The notes: generated by a model not told the origin, from the sequence alone. DNA of 64,000 nt from Caldilineaceae bacterium (GCA_022842065.1 JALHQH010000039.1:47360-111359); one strand, 5' to 3'; positions 1 through 8,989 are shown, numbered from the stretch's first letter. Program-made: numbers and translations.

Positions 1-23
1 ACAGCGGCCGCTGTGGCTGCTCT

Positions 24-172
24 ACCAACTAAGTTATGAGCGGTAAATTCTACCCCCTCCCAACCTCCCCCAGCCTGGGGGAGGAGCTGTTACCCCGTCG
101 GTGGCGTGGCAGTTCCCTCCCCAAGCTGGGGAGGGTTAGGGAGGGGTTTGCAACCGATCATAACTTAGTTAA
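24..172. repeat. MITE-like hairpin repeat, copy 1
   Basis: This short non-coding element is bounded by imperfect terminal inverted repeats. AACTAAGTTATGA with a following CGG lies at about 25-41, and its reverse complement is at about 154-170. Inside are two nested C-rich/G-rich hairpins of the CCTCCCCCAGCC / GGGGGAGGA type. The core recurs at 24990-25119, 41170-41283 and 44997-45097. It lies just beyond the stop of the first glycoside hydrolase gene, where it could also act as a transcription terminator. No transposase is encoded, so any mobility would need an enzyme supplied elsewhere. Confidence 0.65.
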
Positions 173-179
173 CAAAACC

Positions 180-1493
180 CTACTCGTAAGTGGCCTGCAG
201 GGCTTGATAATTGTTTGTAGCATATTGACGGAATTTGACCCCAGCTTCGGTAAGGACTTTGGTGTCAATGTTATACAGAGCCGCATGGGGATTAAAATCC
301 CACCCCACATCTTCCAGGCTAAACCAGGCCCACTTCTGGACCAAACGATGATCATCGGCGGCATAACCCAGCGCCGCATCCTTGGTGTTGAGGAAGTAAT
401 CAAAGGTCCAGAGCATAAAGTCGTGTACAACTTGAGGATTCTCCAAGTTGTACTGATCTGGGTTCGGGCAACCATTGTTACAGGGAATGCTCGCATAGAG
501 TACACCATATTCGGTGACGATCAGCGGCTTCTGCTGTTGGCCCCGGTCCTTCATCCACTGGCGGAAGTCGCGGATCTGTTTGGCAAAGGTATCGCGGTCG
601 ATATGTTTCCAATCGTTACCGACATATTCACCGCTGCGCGACGTTTCGCCGGCTGGTACGCCCGCGCCCCAACACTTATAGACGCGCCCGCCGCCGCTGA
701 GCTCTTCCCAGCCGCATAATTCGGCAATCACAAAGGCGTGGATATTCCACACATCGACCGGCATATCGGTGCCATAGAACTCTTTGTACTTGTCCCAAAC
801 GGTGGTGAGATACTCAAGCCGCATGGGGGTAATCTGAATCACGCCGCCAATCGCGATCTGGGCGGTGGGATCAGCAGCTTTAATAATATCGCGAATCTCT
901 TTGTAGGCCCGCGCATAAACTTCCGGCAGCATCTCATCCTGGCCGCCGCCTTCCCAGTCCAATCGATCCATTTCATTGCCGATCAGCCAGGTTAACCCCG
1001 GGCTGGCGCTGGCGGCACTGGCAATGGCGGCTGCATCTGGATAGGTGGTGTAGCGATAGGGGGTAACATAGGGACAGGCGACCCGATCGGGCGTGGTATG
1101 GATGGGGCAGGTCAAATCTTGATGGACGCGGACCATGGGCATATATTCCATGCCACCCGGTCGAACGGCACCCGGATTGACACGCCAGTCCACATACCAG
1201 CCGGCATTCAACCCGGTGACACCAGGGAAGGTAGTGATGGGGCTGACCGAACTGCTAAAACCCAAGCGATCGGCGACAAAGGGATTGTGGTCGCGATTCA
1301 AGAGCGGCAGAAAGAGCGTGGTGGCGGCTTGATTCTGCGCAGCCACCGCTGGCGGCGTGGCTGGCGGTAGATCCGCTTGGGCCGCGGCGGGCGAACTTTG
1401 CTGTAGGATTAAGGTAATACTCAGGCTAAGTAGTAAACAAAGCCCGATCAGGACGTGATAGGTAGAAAAACGCCGAAGCGCGCTACGCAACAT
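180..1493 (-). CDS. Secreted GH-A-like glycoside hydrolase, paralogue 1
   Basis: Exported protein of 437 residues with a hydrophobic signal segment (about 14-40). A low-complexity Ala/Pro linker and the motif FLPLL (about 61-65) follow. The rest resembles a clan GH-A (beta/alpha)8 hydrolase. GNEMDRLDW places a candidate acid/base Glu at 174, VWNIHAF lies on a mid-barrel strand near 248-254, and IVTEYG gives a candidate nucleophile Glu at 328. The substrate cannot be read from sequence; GH39-, GH5- or cellulase-like assignments are all possible. The start is backed by AAGGAG upstream. The next gene upstream (1728-2984) is a clear paralogue, so the pair probably arose by tandem duplication. Confidence 0.7.
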   Translation of the reverse strand: MLRSALRRFSTYHVLIGLCLLLSLSITLILQQSSPAAAQADLPPATPPAVAAQNQAATTLFLPLLNRDHNPFVADRLGFSSSVSPITTFPGVTGLNAGWYVDWRVNPGAVRPGGMEYMPMVRVHQDLTCPIHTTPDRVACPYVTPYRYTTYPDAAAIASAASASPGLTWLIGNEMDRLDWEGGGQDEMLPEVYARAYKEIRDIIKAADPTAQIAIGGVIQITPMRLEYLTTVWDKYKEFYGTDMPVDVWNIHAFVIAELCGWEELSGGGRVYKCWGAGVPAGETSRSGEYVGNDWKHIDRDTFAKQIRDFRQWMKDRGQQQKPLIVTEYGVLYASIPCNNGCPNPDQYNLENPQVVHDFMLWTFDYFLNTKDAALGYAADDHRLVQKWAWFSLEDVGWDFNPHAALYNIDTKVLTEAGVKFRQYATNNYQALQATYE

Positions 1494-1727
1494 GCAAAAT
1501 CTCCTTGTTGTTTTGCATAAAGCAGCCAGCGTGACATAGCTGCTTACTAGAATTCAGGGCAGACATAATCAATGCTGAGGCTGCGTTCCCAACAACTGTG
1601 AACAAACTACTTACGAGTAGACTTGAAGTACAAACTTCGCGCGGACGTATACTAGTGCTTGTCATCATTTAGCATTTTCTACACGCGTAAAAATGTTAAA
1701 TGATGGCAGAACCAAGTATAGATTGAA

Positions 1728-2984
1728 TTAGCGCTCTGAGATATACGAACGAAAGCGCTCACCGGTTACTGTCATTTGTTTCGTGGTGGGATCATAAAGG
1801 CGGGCGTAGGGGTTAAAGGAGCCCCAAATATCATCCAGGCTATACCAATTCCACATCTGGACCAGGCGGCACTGATCGCTACGAAACCCAAGGGAGCAAT
1901 CTTTGGTATTGTAAAAGTAATCAAACGTATCAGTCATAAACGCATGGATCGATGCCTCATCATTGGCGGGCAACCCTAAGAGACCGTTGTGGAAAAGCAC
2001 CCCATATTCGCTGACAATCAAGGGCTTGTGCTGTTGCCCGCGATCCTTCATCCACTGCCGAAACGCACGAATCTGGGCATCAAAGATTACCATGTCAATG
2101 TGGGTTTCCGGTTCATCCACATATGCCCCAACTGTCGCGGTGATGCCGGTGGGAATGTCCGCACCCCAACTGCGCGCTTTTTCCTGAATGATAAAATTGT
2201 GGACATTCCACACATCGACTGGCATGGTTGCCGTATAGGTTGCCTGATAGTGATCCCAGATGGCGCTCAAATATTGCAGACGTAGCGGTGTGGCCTGAAT
2301 CACCCCGCCGATCGCGACCCGCGCTGTTGGGTCGGCCGCTTTGATGATGGTATGCAGATCGTGGTAGGCCACGGCATAGGTTTCCGGCAGGATCTCATCT
2401 TGGCCACTGTGGGCAATGGTGTTGCAATGGCTGCCTTGCCATTCTGCGCAGTAGGCCCAATCAATCCGATCCATCTCATTGCCAATCAACCAGAGTGAGC
2501 CCGGATTGGCCAGCGCAGCGGCCTCAATCGTTTCGCGACCGGGACTATACACATAGTCCAGCGGGGTGGCATATGGGCAGACGTTGCGATCACTGTGGTA
2601 GTATTCGGCACAGGCCAGCTTTTGGTGTACACGCACCATCTGGACATACTCCATATTGCCAGGGCGCTCTGGCGCAACGCGCACGCTCCAATCTAGATAC
2701 CAGCCGGCCCCGAGATCGGTGACATCGGTATAAACACTAAGCGCACTCGCCGTGAGCCCATAGCCCATCCGCGCCGCCAATGGCATGGCGTTAGGGGGCG
2801 TGGAGACAATGGGCAAAAAGGTGGTGGAATCTATTTGCGCCAGGATGGCGGCCGCCGTCGTGGCTTGCAAGTGGCCAGCCGCGATACATGATGCGGTCAA
2901 GGTGAGGACCGCGCTAATGATAACAAGGCTAAACGCAGTTTTGGCCCATTTGAGGGGGGAAAATAGACGTTGCATGGGTTCCAT
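1728..2984 (-). CDS. GH-A-like glycoside hydrolase, paralogue 2, possible lipoprotein
   Basis: A 418-residue paralogue of the gene at 180-1493, colinear over almost its whole length. It shares GNEMDRIDW (candidate acid/base Glu near 170), VWNVHNF, and IVSEYG (candidate nucleophile Glu near 327). The N-terminus differs: the hydrophobic segment ends in LTASC, which fits a lipobox with lipidated Cys near 33, so this copy may be membrane-anchored while paralogue 1 is released. The FLPI variant of the post-signal motif occurs near 56-59. It carries an insertion with extra cysteines (about 179-187) next to the acid/base site. Start could be the ATG at 2984 or 2975. Substrate is unknown. Confidence 0.65.
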   Translation of the reverse strand: MEPMQRLFSPLKWAKTAFSLVIISAVLTLTASCIAAGHLQATTAAAILAQIDSTTFLPIVSTPPNAMPLAARMGYGLTASALSVYTDVTDLGAGWYLDWSVRVAPERPGNMEYVQMVRVHQKLACAEYYHSDRNVCPYATPLDYVYSPGRETIEAAALANPGSLWLIGNEMDRIDWAYCAEWQGSHCNTIAHSGQDEILPETYAVAYHDLHTIIKAADPTARVAIGGVIQATPLRLQYLSAIWDHYQATYTATMPVDVWNVHNFIIQEKARSWGADIPTGITATVGAYVDEPETHIDMVIFDAQIRAFRQWMKDRGQQHKPLIVSEYGVLFHNGLLGLPANDEASIHAFMTDTFDYFYNTKDCSLGFRSDQCRLVQMWNWYSLDDIWGSFNPYARLYDPTTKQMTVTGERFRSYISER

Positions 2985-3090
2985 TTCATCGTTTGAATAA
3001 TTTATCTGCGCCTATCGCAGATCTCAACATTGCTCCAGTTATGACAATCACGCCACGCTTCGCTAGTTTCTGCTGCGCAAGCGCTTGATT

Positions 3091-3162
3091 ACCGCCAAGA
3101 GCGCGAAGGCCGCAAAGTTTCGCAAAGGATTTCCTCTGGCAAATCTTTGCGCTCTTGGCGGC
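3091..3162. repeat. Long inverted repeat between glycosyltransferase and hydrolase genes
   Basis: The two arms contain CCGCCAAGAGCGC and its exact complement GCGCTCTTGGCGG, with further partial pairing inside (CAAAG / CTTTG). The element sits in the 215-base gap between two minus-strand genes. It is of the same style as the inverted repeat at 15472-15527 and could act as a terminator for the upstream glycosyltransferase operon or be a dispersed palindromic repeat. Confidence 0.6.
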
Positions 3163-3199
3163 CTTCGCAGTAGGAATCGCGTTTCGCAACAAGAACTAA

Positions 3200-4579
3200 C
3201 TAGCCGATGCGGGACGGTTGCACCGGTTGGGTCGGGACGCCGCGGCGGGCATCATGGCGATCACCGCGCTGTTGGGTCAACTCGTCATACGCGGCCACAA
3301 TTTGCTGGCCGGCTTTCGTCCAGCCAAATTGTTGTACTGCTCGTTGCCGCAGCAAATCGCCCAAGTGCGGCGACTCCAGCGCCGTCAGCAGACAGGCCGC
3401 CAGTTCGGCGACATTGCCCCGTTCGGCCAGCAAGCCATGCGCCCCCAAATATTCGTGCGCGACGGGGGTGTCAAACGCAACCGTGGGCAGGCCGACCGCC
3501 ATATAATTGAGCAATTTGCCGGCGCTCTCGGTGACACTCAGTTTTGGGGCCGCGGCGACATCCCCTAGCGCCAGATATTTGGGCGCATCTGCATAGGGAA
3601 TGCGCCCGGTTAAACGCACCGCGTGGCTAATCCCAAGGGTCGCGGCCTTGTTGCTGTAAATGTCAACGCCGGGAAAGCCCATCAATAATAAATAGACGTC
3701 GTCACGTTGCTGGAGGATACGCTGCATTGCTTCTAAGAGTAGCCCCGTGCCCTGATACTCGGCCAGCAAGCCCAGATAGACGATAATTTTGCCCGCAGGT
3801 GGGATGCCAAGTTGTGCCCGCAGCGCCGCTAATTCGGCGGGGTCATAAGTTGTTGGCGGCCGAAACGTATCGGCGTTGACACAATCGGGCAGCGCGCGTA
3901 CACGCGTCTCCTGACAGTCGAATTGGTCGAGTAAAATGCGTCGGGCCTCAGTGGAGCTGGTGAAGATTACCGGCGTACTCTGGTCGATCCACTCTTCTAG
4001 CCGGCGCAGTGGCCGATAAAGCGGACTTTGGCGACGTAGGAACTTGTGATCGATCATCTCTTCGGTCAGGCTGCCTTGGAAATCAAAGACGACTGGCAGG
4101 CGAAAAAGCCGCCCCAAAACCAGCGCGATGAGGGCTCCTTCATGCAGATGGGCATGGATCACATCGTACTGCCGCCGCGCCAGCAGTTCCATGCTTTTGA
4201 GGCCCAAAAGCAGGTCAAACGCAAGCTTATGCCGGCTGGAACCAACTTCATAGTGGCGCCGCCATGGAATGGGGAGGGTCCGTTCGATCGCCACATCCGG
4301 GACGCCTTTCCCATTGTGATAGGTCGCAATGGTCACCTGATGCCCCAACTGCTGGAGGATACGCGTCTCTTCCAGAATGCGGACATGACAGCCATAATCG
4401 GCGAAGAAGCTGGTCGGCGCGATCATCAGCACGCGGTAAGGTTGTTTTACGACCGACAGGGCCTCTGGGTTAGGCCCGGTGACACTTGTCGCCGCTAAGT
4501 TTGCGTAGGGGATGGCTGATGGGGTGGCGCTCTGTTCCGGCCGCGGAGGCTGTTCTACAATGGGTTGTGCATTGGTCAT
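3200..4579 (-). CDS. Glycosyltransferase family 4
   Basis: GT-B fold glycosyltransferase of 459 residues using an activated sugar donor, probably in surface polysaccharide or glycolipid synthesis. The N-terminal Rossmann half starts at VLMIAP and contains HVRILEETRILQQLGH, typical of GT4 acceptor domains. The C-terminal half has IVYLGLLAEYQG, and KLSVTESAGKLLNYMAVG holds the donor-binding Glu region. An in-frame TTG start at 4597 exists, but the ATG at 4579 (MTNAQ) is preferred because the longer form adds only a few residues from a leader-like stretch. It is the last gene of a probable minus-strand operon with the flippase upstream (gap about 106 bases). Donor and acceptor are unknown. Confidence 0.85.
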   Translation of the reverse strand: MTNAQPIVEQPPRPEQSATPSAIPYANLAATSVTGPNPEALSVVKQPYRVLMIAPTSFFADYGCHVRILEETRILQQLGHQVTIATYHNGKGVPDVAIERTLPIPWRRHYEVGSSRHKLAFDLLLGLKSMELLARRQYDVIHAHLHEGALIALVLGRLFRLPVVFDFQGSLTEEMIDHKFLRRQSPLYRPLRRLEEWIDQSTPVIFTSSTEARRILLDQFDCQETRVRALPDCVNADTFRPPTTYDPAELAALRAQLGIPPAGKIIVYLGLLAEYQGTGLLLEAMQRILQQRDDVYLLLMGFPGVDIYSNKAATLGISHAVRLTGRIPYADAPKYLALGDVAAAPKLSVTESAGKLLNYMAVGLPTVAFDTPVAHEYLGAHGLLAERGNVAELAACLLTALESPHLGDLLRQRAVQQFGWTKAGQQIVAAYDELTQQRGDRHDARRGVPTQPVQPSRIG

Positions 4580-4685
4580 GGTGGGTTCTTTTACCAAATT
4601 TCAAATTATTTTCAAAACAAGCGCAGTATAGTCCAAGCGGGGTGCTTCACCAAATTGTGCGCTTTACTTGCTAATGCCCCATGAC

Positions 4686-6203
4686 CTACGTTTTGCCCAC
4701 CACCCAACGTAAGAGTTGCCAGTCTGCCCGCGCGAGTAGCCCTGCACCCCAGGCCACGCCCACATAGAGCAGCGTACTGAGCAGGGCACGCCACGGCCAG
4801 GCCAGTGGTAAGTAGAGGCTCAAAAGGGCAGTCACGAGTACCAGCGCAACGGCCACCCAAAGCTGCGGCTGCCCTGCGATCACCGTACGTGGCATCTGCC
4901 AATAGCGCAAGAGATAGAGACTGCTGGCACCCCCTGCGCCACTTGCCAATAGGGCGGCCCAGGCCGCACCCTCTGCCGCCCCAGGCAGCAATCCACCTCC
5001 CTGAACGCTACGACCTACCAACAGTGGGAGTAGAATCAACAGGACGAGCAGGTGCAAACCGGTAATCTGTAGGCTGTACAAGGGGCGCCGCTCGATCATC
5101 AACAGGGTCTGGGTATAGCTCTCCAGCAAATAAATGGGCGCGCTCCAGAGTAGAATTTGCAGGACAAGCGCGGATTGGGCATAAGCCGAACCATAGATTA
5201 GCCCGAGCGCTTCCTGGGTAATCCCGGCACCGATTGCGGCTGCGCCAAAGAGGGCAAGCATGCCATAGCGCAAGCTAAAATTGCCAAGGCGACGATAGTG
5301 CGCCTGGTTATGGTGATAAAGACGGCTGAGGGTTGGGTAGAGGGCTGCCCAGAAGTTCTGGACAAGCTTCAAGGCCACCCGCACCAGGTTGTACGCCGCA
5401 CCATAGATCCCCGTGATTGCCTCACCGGCCACAATGCTGAGCAAAACTACATCCGCCCGTTGGAGCAATACATCCGCCAATGCCAGCACATAGAAGGGGC
5501 CTGCCCGTTGCCAAAGCATTGACCACTGCCACGCGACCTTTTCCTGGGGCAGGTCAAAGAGCCGGCTACGGCGTAAGAGTACTGTACTCACAAGCGCCGA
5601 AATCAATTGGGTTATCACTAAGACGGCGGTTAGATGCAGGGTGGTGCCGCCACGTAGCACCACCGCGATGCTCAAGAGCAGAATCAGCGTGTTGATGCAA
5701 AGCTCGACCCCCATGACAAATTCCATGCGTTCGCTGCTCTGAAAGAGCGTCTGCGTCACCGAAGTGATGGCATAGAAGGGCAGTGAGGCACCGACAACCC
5801 AGAGAATAGTTTGGGTGGCCGGCGGTAGCCCCAGCAACCAGGTAAAGCCAACCAGCGCTGCCCAGGTAAGCAGGCTCGCGCTGAATTGAATGACCAGCCC
5901 GATGCGGTAATAACTGACGCGCCGCGCCGGCAGCTGCGCTAGATCGCGTACCAGCAGCGCGGGTAAACCCAACTCGCTGATAATCTGGCCGACATTAAGA
6001 TAGGCCAGGGCAATGGTATATTGTCCCAGGCCGACTGGCCCGAGTTGGCGCGCAATGACCAGTTGCAGGATAAAGCTAGTGACAATCCGCCAGAGGCTAG
6101 AGCTAGCCAGCGCGCTGGTATTGATCAGGATGCGCCGACCAGTGCGTTGGGTGGCCGCGGCATCGGCCGCACTGGGGCTGGGCGCGTTAAGCTGTTCACT
6201 CAT
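4686..6203 (-). CDS. Polysaccharide (Wzx-like) flippase
   Basis: Integral membrane protein of 505 residues with about 12-14 hydrophobic segments, matching the oligosaccharide flippase / MVF-type superfamily. The first helix after a polar N-terminus has the family-typical order: an Arg-rich start, then a segment ending ARQLGPVGLGQY. Such proteins move lipid-linked oligosaccharides across the cytoplasmic membrane. Its ATG overlaps the stop of the upstream gene in an ATGA arrangement, indicating translational coupling. The glycosyltransferase gene follows, which supports a role in exopolysaccharide or glycolipid assembly. Confidence 0.85.
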   Translation of the reverse strand: MSEQLNAPSPSAADAAATQRTGRRILINTSALASSSLWRIVTSFILQLVIARQLGPVGLGQYTIALAYLNVGQIISELGLPALLVRDLAQLPARRVSYYRIGLVIQFSASLLTWAALVGFTWLLGLPPATQTILWVVGASLPFYAITSVTQTLFQSSERMEFVMGVELCINTLILLLSIAVVLRGGTTLHLTAVLVITQLISALVSTVLLRRSRLFDLPQEKVAWQWSMLWQRAGPFYVLALADVLLQRADVVLLSIVAGEAITGIYGAAYNLVRVALKLVQNFWAALYPTLSRLYHHNQAHYRRLGNFSLRYGMLALFGAAAIGAGITQEALGLIYGSAYAQSALVLQILLWSAPIYLLESYTQTLLMIERRPLYSLQITGLHLLVLLILLPLLVGRSVQGGGLLPGAAEGAAWAALLASGAGGASSLYLLRYWQMPRTVIAGQPQLWVAVALVLVTALLSLYLPLAWPWRALLSTLLYVGVAWGAGLLARADWQLLRWVVGKT

Positions 6204-6754
6204 GGGCGTACTTTGCCAGGTGGAGTAACCTTACCCGTCCACAAAAAGTGGCGCAGGCGCGGCCATTGATACAGGCGGTGACGCCAGCCAAAGAGGAGCA
6301 ATGCCAACAGGCCACCCACTTCCCAGCCCCACAATTCGGGGCGCCGTGTAAAGGTAACCCAGTAGGCTTTGGCGATTTCCGGTTGTTCGCTGCCACGCTT
6401 GCCCCAAACGTGAAAACGCCACCCGCGTAGGGGCCAATAGAACGTATCCGGAAAGAGCCATAGTCGATCCAGCAAGGCATGACCGCCAAAGGCGAACATA
6501 TAAATCCACTGGCCAGGGCAATGGCGGCCAGTAAGCCAAAAGAGGAGTACGTTAACGAGCAATGTATGCGCAAAGAGCACCGCTGACTTGTACTTCTTGT
6601 AGAAATAGGCCCAGGCTAATGGTTTATCGACCAGATCTGGCCCCATTGCCGCCAGCGCGATCAGTCGGTAGTCAGCATCGAGGGCGATTTTAGCTTGGGT
6701 TTGCGCCAAGCTTAGGGCAAGCCAGGTATAGGCAACGTGAGCAGGAGGCAACAT
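6200..6754 (-). CDS. Membrane-bound hydrolase-like protein (YdjM/DUF457 type)
   Basis: Protein of 184 residues from the ATG at 6754, which begins two bases after the stop of the upstream permease. A longer in-frame start at 6793 would run into the permease. Polar motifs GPDLVDKP, FAHTLL and GHALLDRLWLFPDTFYWPL alternate with membrane segments. They resemble the metal-binding His/Asp pattern of the LexA-binding / YdjM family of predicted membrane-associated metal-dependent hydrolases. Its role beside a polysaccharide flippase is unknown. Its stop overlaps the flippase start. Confidence 0.6.
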   Translation of the reverse strand: MLPPAHVAYTWLALSLAQTQAKIALDADYRLIALAAMGPDLVDKPLAWAYFYKKYKSAVLFAHTLLVNVLLFWLTGRHCPGQWIYMFAFGGHALLDRLWLFPDTFYWPLRGWRFHVWGKRGSEQPEIAKAYWVTFTRRPELWGWEVGGLLALLLFGWRHRLYQWPRLRHFLWTGKVTPPGKVRP

Positions 6755-6755
6755 G

Positions 6756-7706
6756 CTATTTGCCACGTTCCTCGCGGACATAGGGTAAACCAAGCGCTGC
6801 TGGTGTACCCATCCGCCGCCGTAATGCCTCGCGTGAGCCTAGAATGAGGACGATGATCGTAAAAAGATAGGGCAACATATTCAGGAAGTAGCCCAGATAG
6901 GGGCTACGCAGAAAAAAGGCCAGATTCTGCATATCCAGCGGTAGACGGCGAATTGCCCCAAAGAGGTAGGAGCCCAGGGCCGCATGCAGAGGGTTCCAGC
7001 CGGCAAAGATCACCAAGCCGACTGCGATCCAACCCTGGCCGGCGGTTACGCCTTCGACCCACAGCGGTGTGATGGCCAGGGTCAGCGCCCCACCCCCCAG
7101 CCCTGCAAAGAAGCCGCCCACCATTACATAGAAATAACGTTGGCGATAGATGTTAATCCCTAACACATCCGCGGCCGCTGGGTATTCGCCAATGGCGCGT
7201 AGCTCTAAGCCGGCGCGGGTGCGATAGATATAGAACCAAGCCAGCGGTGCCAGCAGAAAACCAAGGTAGACCACAACATTGTGCTGAAAAAAGATCGGGC
7301 CCAGCCAGGGTAGCTCACTGAGCCAGGGAATGTTGAAGTTGGGTAGCCGGGGTACCTGATGGACTTCTACCAGGCCGGCCCCTAATACCGCGCTCATGCC
7401 GGCCCCAAGAAAACTCAACGCCAACCCACTAACGACCTGATCCGCCCGCAGCGTCACGGTAACAAACGCATGGAGCAAGGCCAGCAGCGCGCCGACTATC
7501 GCCGCGCCCAACAGCCCCAGCCAGGGGTTGCCGGTCTGATGCGCAATGCCATAAGCACTCATTGCGCCCATGAGCATCATGCCTTCAACGCCCAGGTTCA
7601 GCACACCGGCGCGCTCACTAAAGATTTCACCGATGGTTGCAAAGAGAATTGCTGTGCCAGAACGAATCCCGGCGGCCAATAGATTGACTACGAGTGCCAG
7701 TTCCAT
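6756..7706 (-). CDS. ABC transporter permease, nucleoside/simple-sugar type
   Basis: Inner-membrane permease of 316 residues, family BPD_transp_2, resembling the second permease (YufQ/NupQ type) of BMP-dependent nucleoside or simple-sugar importers. Family-typical motifs are GEIFSERAGVLNLGVEGMM near the N-terminus and LRAIGEYPAAADVLGIN in the cytoplasmic coupling loop. ATG 7706 has a GAGGAG site; the TTG at 7718 would contain that site and is rejected. Unusually, the partner permease, ATPase and lipoprotein genes are not adjacent: upstream is intergenic DNA and downstream are polysaccharide genes. It may be the last component of a split operon or a stray paralogue. Confidence 0.85.
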   Translation of the reverse strand: MELALVVNLLAAGIRSGTAILFATIGEIFSERAGVLNLGVEGMMLMGAMSAYGIAHQTGNPWLGLLGAAIVGALLALLHAFVTVTLRADQVVSGLALSFLGAGMSAVLGAGLVEVHQVPRLPNFNIPWLSELPWLGPIFFQHNVVVYLGFLLAPLAWFYIYRTRAGLELRAIGEYPAAADVLGINIYRQRYFYVMVGGFFAGLGGGALTLAITPLWVEGVTAGQGWIAVGLVIFAGWNPLHAALGSYLFGAIRRLPLDMQNLAFFLRSPYLGYFLNMLPYLFTIIVLILGSREALRRRMGTPAALGLPYVREERGK

Positions 7707-7733
7707 CGTGCTCCTCAAGTATACTTGGCTCTA

Positions 7734-7777
7734 TCACCAATTAACATTTTGCCCATTGGGGAAGAGTTAATTGGTGA
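7734..7777 (-). promoter_or_regulatory. 12-bp perfect inverted repeat in the permease leader
   Basis: TCACCAATTAAC at 7734-7745 is repeated exactly in reverse complement at 7766-7777, with 20 bases between. It lies 28-71 bases upstream of the permease ATG. On the minus strand it could form a leader hairpin or serve as a two-half-site operator. No known regulator motif is recognised. Confidence 0.5.
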
Positions 7778-8039
7778 CAACCGCCGGTCTAAAAGCTGAT
7801 CAATAAAGTCACATTGGTTTTGTCGACAGGTTGGACCGTCTGGTGAAGCGCGGGGCAGATGGCGCTTCAACCGGCAGACTCAGTATGCAGACTCAGTATA
7901 TCGTCATAGTCAGCTGTATGAAGCTGGTACTATCGTCATCTACCATAATTGCCAGATGCTATGTACACTGTAGCCACGTAGCTTGCGGTAATGTAATCTT
8001 TATGTAAGCATGGATTGGGTTTACCCAAATGCAACACAA
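7778..8039. other. Intergenic region upstream of the permease
   Basis: No credible coding frame. A 13-bp direct repeat, GCAGACTCAGTAT, occurs twice head to tail at 7874-7899. The rest is unremarkable AT-richer spacer leading into the tRNA terminator. Confidence 0.5.
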
Positions 8040-8071
8040 TAAAAATGCCACAGGAATATCCCTGTGGCATT
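8040..8071 (-). terminator. Rho-independent terminator of tRNA-Arg
   Basis: On the minus strand TGCCACAGGGATATTCCTGTGGCA forms a stem of about ten base pairs around a short A/T loop. It is followed directly by TTTTTATT. It lies 15 bases past the tRNA 3' end. Confidence 0.85.
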
Positions 8072-8085
8072 TATCCTGCAAGAAG

Positions 8086-8159
<74 letters not shown>

Positions 8160-8193
8160 ATGCTAAGTTAGGCTGCGTGCTCTCTCCCTAATC

Positions 8194-8199
8194 ATTATA
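8194..8199 (-). promoter_or_regulatory. Probable -10 box for tRNA-Arg
   Basis: A perfect TATAAT on the minus strand lies 35 bases before the tRNA 5' end, as expected for a short 5' leader. The -35 position holds only a weak TTTAGC-like match. Confidence 0.4.
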
Positions 8200-8824
8200 A
8201 TGTTAGTTTATCACAGGCTAAACGTTGTGCCAAGCAGACAACAGGAAAGTAGACATAATCCTTATCGAACCCACAAATAAAGCTGTCTTTTAATTGAAAT
8301 TTGTAAGATTGTTGCCTACGACAAATGCTGTGGTAGACGCTGCGGTTGTACTACTCTACCTGATCACCACTTTTACTAAACTGTGTTCGAAATTTACGCA
8401 ATTTTATCCTACTAATAGGTGGTTTATTCGACAAATTGTAAGCATTCTGTCATAGCAATCAGTCACATGTGGTGCTACTATCTTCCTTAAATGGCATGTC
8501 AAAAAATTTGAGTCACGCCAAAAGACGTAGTAAAATAAGCGAAATTGCTTAATTTTTTGTTTACTTGTGTAGCGCGCTGTTTTGGCCTCTCTAATTGAGT
8601 TATTTTCATATTTGGCGCTACAGTTGGGCTTCTACATTGTCACCTTCTCCGCTGCTAATACAATTGCCTCAGGAAACCCTGGCAAGCCAGTGTAAATGGA
8701 ATGCTTGTCAATATCGGTCATTGCTGTGTCTTGCAGCTACCATATGACAATTGCTTTGTAAGCATAAGTGTAAGCTATTCGGTCCACTTTCTTGCTTTTG
8801 TAGCCACTTGGTTACGCCATTTTG
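8200..8824. other. AT-rich intergenic stretch
   Basis: Roughly 600 bases that are visibly richer in A and T than the surrounding genes, with no coding frame of note. A weak stem-loop TAAGC-GAAATT-GCTTA followed by a T-run occurs near 8537-8559. I see no riboswitch or RNA gene that I can name. Confidence 0.4.
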
Positions 8825-8989
8825 CTAATAGATTGAACGTCGATTTCCTAAGTCATCATCATGGGCCTCTTGCTCAATAAGTTTGTAATAAATATTGGCA
8901 AAATTAAGGCTATTTAGTTGTTTTTCTGCAAATTGTATTTCATCTTTGTCTATTTCACCTTCATCCATGCGTTGAGATTCCTCAGCCAT
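8825..8989 (-). CDS. Possible small acidic protein (54 aa)
   Basis: Open frame of 54 codons (MAEESQRMDEGEIDKDE at the N-terminus), unusually rich in Glu and Asp, with a plausible helical middle (FAEKQLNSLNFANIYYKLI). It is divergent from the J-domain gene that starts 44 bases away. No convincing ribosome site precedes the ATG and I recognise no family. The protein-like composition is the only support; it could be a chance frame in AT-rich DNA. Confidence 0.3.
   Translation of the reverse strand: MAEESQRMDEGEIDKDEIQFAEKQLNSLNFANIYYKLIEQEAHDDDLGNRRSIY

Noticed and set aside
1..45. Partial tRNA gene on the minus strand at the window edge
   Set aside because: AGTTGGTAGAGCA looks like a D-arm, but the next bases cannot form an anticodon loop with T at position 33. 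The part upstream overlaps the repeat's terminal inverted repeat, and the edge sequence is a palindrome (ACAGCGGCCGCTGT).
4612..4902. Extra minus-strand gene overlapping the flippase end
   Set aside because: Out of frame with the flippase, Ala/Gly-rich and without recognisable domain; a shadow of the flippase gene.
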